DNA of 64,000 nucleotides from Methylovirgula sp. (GTDB taxonomy: Bacteria > Pseudomonadota > Alphaproteobacteria > Rhizobiales > Beijerinckiaceae), in assembly GCF_037200945.1 (NCBI RefSeq), contig NZ_JBBCGP010000001.1, positions 620,001-684,000 on the forward strand. The letters are read 5' to 3'. This document shows positions 60,832-64,000 of this stretch, one piece after another. A model generated the notes under the pieces. It was not told the DNA's origin and did no database searches. It saw only the letters and a program-made list of their open reading frames with translations. Numbering within the stretch: the stretch's first letter is position 1; each line of letters opens with the position of its first letter. Position numbers and translations under genes: made by a program.

Positions 60832-61484
60832 TCACGATGACCGCTCGCGATATGATCCCGGCCGCTGAGGCTGGTCAGCCCAATCGCCAGGCCTGGTCTC
60901 GCTTCCCAGCAGGACATGGCCCGCGATGTCAGCGGGCTGACGAAGCGGAGCCTGTTCATAAAGAGCTGGGCTGATAATGAGTGTGTCGGTCTCATCAAGG
61001 AAATGTAACGCGCGATACTGCGGCCACATGGATTGCTCCGCCACCCCGCGCCGGATAGCGACATCGAAGCCGCCACGCAGTTCGTCGCGAAGGGTCGTCG
61101 CCGTGGTGACAGCGACTTCAACATCCGACTGTTCAGCATGAAACCGCTCAAGCCGTGGAATGAGCCAACGCATGGCAAACGTCGTCGGTGCGTTGACACG
61201 CACAACGGAGCGCGCGGGAGGATATCCGCATGCCTCGGCAGCAGCGATTATGCGGTCGAACGATAGGCTGACCTCAGCGGCGAAGACGCGCGCTGCGGGC
61301 GTCGGCGTCATGCGGCGACCGGTCCGCACAAATAGGCGCTGACCAAGCTGGATTTCTAACAGCGCGATTTGACGGCTGACCGCACCATGCGTGAGGCCGA
61401 GTTCGGCGCCCGCTTCCGCATAACTGCGCGTCCGGCAGGCCACCTCAAAGACACGTAGAGCGTTGAGTGAGGCATTCGTCGCAT
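60832..61484 (-). pseudogene. LysR-family regulator, frameshifted and C-truncated
   Basis: The HTH and first effector lobe are present: RTRSYAEAGAELGLTHGAVS, RQIALLEIQLGQRLFVRTGR, then RVNAPTTFAMRWLIPRLERF. The natural start is probably ATG 61484 (MRRMP...LNALRVFEVA), joined by a one-base shift near 61470; the downstream frame has no start before GTG 61443. The sequence leaves the family after GSETRPGDW near 60885, so about 90 C-terminal residues are missing. It is a GcvA-like type. Confidence 0.75.
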
Positions 61485-61563
61485 GAGAATCCGTGAGAAA
61501 AGCTGACGAAATCGGTGAATATAGTCAGTCTATTCGATAAAAGCTCACGCATATAGCTTCTCG

Positions 61564-62015
61564 CTAGGAGGCCAGCTGAATGCAGAGAGTAGCAAATGCA
61601 CAAATAAGCCCTTTCGTAGCGGCTCCCGAGGCTTCCGCAGCCTTTTGTACAATTGGATCCCCGCAATGCGTGTTTTCAAATGCGAGGCATCCGCGCTTCT
61701 CGTGATGTGACGTGTACCGCCGCGCAGCCTCCTCGAAAGCGTCCGAATGCCCTGCTCGGTTGACCTGTGGGGAACCAATATCCTCTGCACTGGAATGGCG
61801 TCCCTTCGGGTATATAGCTCCAATGCTCGCACGAAGAGCGCGGACTTACTTCCGAACACCGCATATAGGCTTGGTGAGTTGATCCCCATCGCTCGGGTCA
61901 AGTCTTTAAGGCTTACCGCATCATAGCCATGGCGATGGAATAACGCCTGCGCGACGGCGACATCAGGATCAAATTTGCGAGGCCGCCCCCGACGGGCCGA
62001 CATTTTTGTATTCAT
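61564..62015 (-). pseudogene. TetR-family regulator, frameshifted
   Basis: The N-terminal HTH is intact: RGRPRKFDPDVAVAQALFHR, HGYDAVSLKDLTRAMGINSP and SLYAVFGSKSALFVRALELY. After GIRTL near 61738 the frame shifts by one and continues FEEAARRYTSHHEKRGCLAF, then QKAAEASGAATKGLICAFAT and a stop at 61564. One added base restores a protein of about 150 residues, shorter than usual for TetR (180-220), so the end may also be lost. Confidence 0.75.
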
Positions 62016-62497
62016 CTCGACAGCCCTCTCACAGTGGAGATCGCCTATGAGTGTCAATTTCACCAGCGCCCCCTTTCTGATGAGCAAATTGCGAACTAAA
62101 TGCACCGAGGCTGCGGCGTCTTCAGGGTCTTGCAGATCTAGAAACCCGGTTGCTGCGAACGGAATTCAGACTTTCGCAAGGGTCTTCAAAGCAGCACGGA
62201 CCGTAGCCAACTCTTGGAAACCGAGTGCGGCGCTCACCATTGCGTCGGTTGTAAAAGCCCCAGGAGGATGGGCGCTTCGCCCTCCTTGTGGCGCGTGTCC
62301 TGCGCAGATCCGTAGGAGAGCGGTCGTCAGCAATCAAAGTGGTCGCGCGCTGGACCGGCGCGACAGAGAGAACCGTCAAGAACTGGTTTTCGGGCCACAA
62401 CGCGCCCTCGGGCGATTATTTTCTCGAATTGGTTCGAAACTGCCCGGATATGCTGGATGAGTTCCTGGCGGCTGCCGGCCAAACCGAACGGCTCTCA

Positions 62498-63661
62498 TAC
62501 CAGCGGCCCGAGGGGATGACTCGGGTGGGGATTCCCAAGGGTGCGAAATTCTGATTCGATCGGCGACGGTGGAATTGGAGGCGTGTGATGGCTGGGATTG
62601 CAGTGACTCGTCTGGATTTGTCAGCGTCTGAGCTGCGGCAGGCGTCAGCGCGATCGAAGAACGCGGCGGCCGCACGGCGGATGCTGGCGCTGGTGCTGGT
62701 GATGGAAGGGGCGGATCGAACGACAGCAGCGCGCAATTGTGGGATGGATCGGCAGACGCTGCGCGATTGGGTTCATCGGTATAATTCGGACGGACTTGCC
62801 GGCCTGGAAAACAAGATCCCGCCGGGCCGCTCATCGAGGCTGACGGCTGAGCAGAAGCAAGGCTTGATCGCGTTGGTGGAGGCGGGTCCGCAGGCCGGCA
62901 AAGACAAAGTCGTGCGGTGGCGGCGCGCTGATTTGCGGGATCGGCTTAAGCAGGATTTCGGGCTCGTCTTGCACGAACGCACGGTTGGAAAGCTTCTCGA
63001 CGCACTTGGCTATCGCCGGCTTTCGGTACGTCCATTCAACCCCAAGGCGGACCCGGCCGCGCAGGAGGTTTTTAAAAAGAGTTCGCAGCCAATGTAGCCG
63101 CGGCTTTACCCGAACACGCGCGCGGTAAGCCGATCGAGATCTGGATGCAGGACGAAGCGCGGGTCGGACAACAAGGCACACTGACGCGGGTCTGGGCAAA
63201 GCGCGGCAGCCGTCCGCCTGCACCACGCGATCAGCGCAGGATCTGGGCCTATATCCTGGGTGCGGCGTGTCCGGCGAAGCGAGAGGCGGTGGGCGTGGTG
63301 CCTTTCTCAACGCTCGGTCTGTCTCGGTCCACCTCGATCTTATTGGTCGCAAAGTTGCGGACGACGCCCACGCGGTCCTGGTTCTCGACGGGGCCGGATT
63401 TCACATCGCAAAAGATTTGAATGTTCCGGCAAATATGACGCTGATGAAGCTTCCAGCCTATTCGCCCGAATTGAACCCGATTGAAAATGTCTGGGAATAT
63501 CTGCGCGGCAACAAGCTTTCGAATACGGTGTACGAAACCTACGACGAGAGCGTATCTACGTGCTGCGACGCCTGGAACTTCTTTGCCAACGATCACGAAC
63601 GGGTGGCCTCGATAACCACCCGGTCATGGGCAACGGTCAAAACCTAGGGCCGTTGGTAATA
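62498..63661 (+). mobile_element. IS630-family element
   Basis: About 1164 bp is inserted in the small HTH gene. The ends are imperfect inverted repeats: left TACCAGCGGCCC, right complement TACCAACGGCCC preceded by TAT. The TA at the left end fits the IS630 target rule, but comparison with the copy at 31640 shows no clean TA duplication. Exact ends are uncertain by a few bases. Confidence 0.75.
62585..63647 (+). pseudogene. IS630-family transposase in three frames
   Basis: First frame, 62585-63097: HTH region ARSKNAAAARRMLALVLVME, RQTLRDWVHRYNSDGLAGLE, KDKVVRWRRADLRDRL. The second frame joins at a T5A5 run (about 63068-63077) and gives KPIEIWMQDEARVGQQG (first Asp) and RIWAYILGAACPA. The third begins after a one-base loss near 63308 and gives HAVLVLDGAGFHIAKDL (second Asp) and LPAYSPELNPIENVWEYLRG (Glu). 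The first junction may be natural frameshifting; the second looks like decay. Confidence 0.8.
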
Positions 63662-63860
63662 GGCGTCAACGTCCGCAGGGCGCGGCTCGCCCTGGTAAGC
63701 GCACTGCTCAATCTCGACAAGGTGATGGAAGGTGAAGTCGATTTGCCGACCAGACCCAGCTAGGCGGTATTTTTGACTAGGTCCGGCGCGCCCGATAAAG
63801 GCGCGATAAGAGCCGACTTAAGACTAAACGGCCAAAACTTCAGAGGCACGACCGATGTTC

Positions 63861-64000
63861 TCAGCTTATGTGGCGGGCCCAGTTCAAAAACCCGTCGAGA
63901 AAGCGAGTCGCCGCGGGCATGAAATGGCTACCGTGGTGATAAAAAGGGTCAAGCGTTGAAATGATGAGCCGTCCCGGCGTGGTCACGCAGTCCTCATAAA
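63861..64000 (-). CDS. C-terminal end of an unidentified protein, partial
   Basis: The minus-strand frame enters from the window edge and reads DCVTTPGRLIISTLDPFYHH, GSHFMPAATRFLDGFLNWAR and stops at 63861. The composition is clearly coding-like. I do not recognise the family from 45 residues. Confidence 0.45.
   Translation of the reverse strand, partial: YEDCVTTPGRLIISTLDPFYHHGSHFMPAATRFLDGFLNWARHIS

Larger units (their letters stand above)
62288..63763 (+). pseudogene. Small HTH protein gene interrupted by IS630
   Basis: The part from GTG 62288 reads AIKVVARWTGATERTVKNWF, SGHNAPSGDYFLELVRNCPD and ends ERLS at 62497. It resumes at 63662 with GVNVRRARLALVSALLNLDK and ends EGEVDLPTRPS at 63763. 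The junction LS-GV matches the uninterrupted sequence of the truncated copy at 31640-31876, so the intact protein would be about 103 residues with one helix-turn-helix. Function unknown; size and HTH suggest a plasmid- or island-borne regulator. Confidence 0.75.

Overview
The window is about 64 kb of GC-rich DNA with alphaproteobacterial character, most likely Hyphomicrobiales. The basis is the mix of families (DUF930, DUF2252, PsiE, YciE/YciF-type ferritin-like protein, KGG stress protein, glutathione-independent formaldehyde dehydrogenase-like enzyme) and the IS types. That placement is inference; there is no rRNA or other marker gene. I saw no tRNA, rRNA or CRISPR array. Insertion sequences of at least five families (IS21 three times, IS3 twice, IS701, IS4/Tn5-like, IS630) and many truncated or frameshifted genes mark it as accessory DNA: a genomic island or plasmid segment.

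Left part (1-10.7 kb): an IS21 element cut by the window edge, then unrecognised genes, a minus-strand protein with a PD-(D/E)XK-like signature, and a fragment resembling the C-terminal part of TniQ. Next comes a compact three-gene unit (5480-8136): a protein with the Glu-Lys-Cys triad of the nitrilase superfamily, a winged-helix protein and a small protein overlapping it by 8 bp. A HigB/HigA-ImmA toxin-antitoxin pair with a palindromic operator follows, then an AAA+ ATPase resembling TRIP13/Pch2 (Cap6 in CBASS), cut by an IS3 element. This looks like a defence or conflict island, and the three-gene unit is the best candidate for an undescribed system.

12-31 kb: a minus-strand secretion locus holds a frameshifted HlyD adaptor fragment, an exported protein, a small protein, a probable lipoprotein and a giant beta-strand-repeat protein that loses its C-terminus to the IS3 element. 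Two nested IS21 elements follow, then surface genes: an acyltransferase-3 membrane protein, an exported S74-chaperone protein, a GT2 glycosyltransferase and an FkbM methyltransferase. 31-43 kb is a gene graveyard with toxin-antitoxin content: ImmA, aldo/keto reductase and small-HTH fragments, a DUF2971-like protein, an M41-like HEXXH protein and the mobile mystery A/B pair. It also holds IS701, a bestrophin-like protein, DUF930, a cold-shock gene and a second IS3 copy that differs from the first at only one base that I could see.

43-55 kb is the least disturbed part and reads as a stress and envelope cluster: DUF2252, Hsp20, PsiE, SDR, small secreted Gly/Ala-rich proteins, YciE/YciF-like, formaldehyde/alcohol dehydrogenase, a paralogous pair of lysine-rich DNA-binding-like proteins with matching terminators, KGG protein, and a divergent TetR/MFS efflux pair. 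56-64 kb holds several small regulators. PadR appears intact, HxlR is cleanly split by an IS4 element with a 9-bp target duplication, and LysR and TetR are frameshifted or truncated. A small HTH gene is split by an IS630 element, and a truncated second copy of it lies at 31.6 kb.
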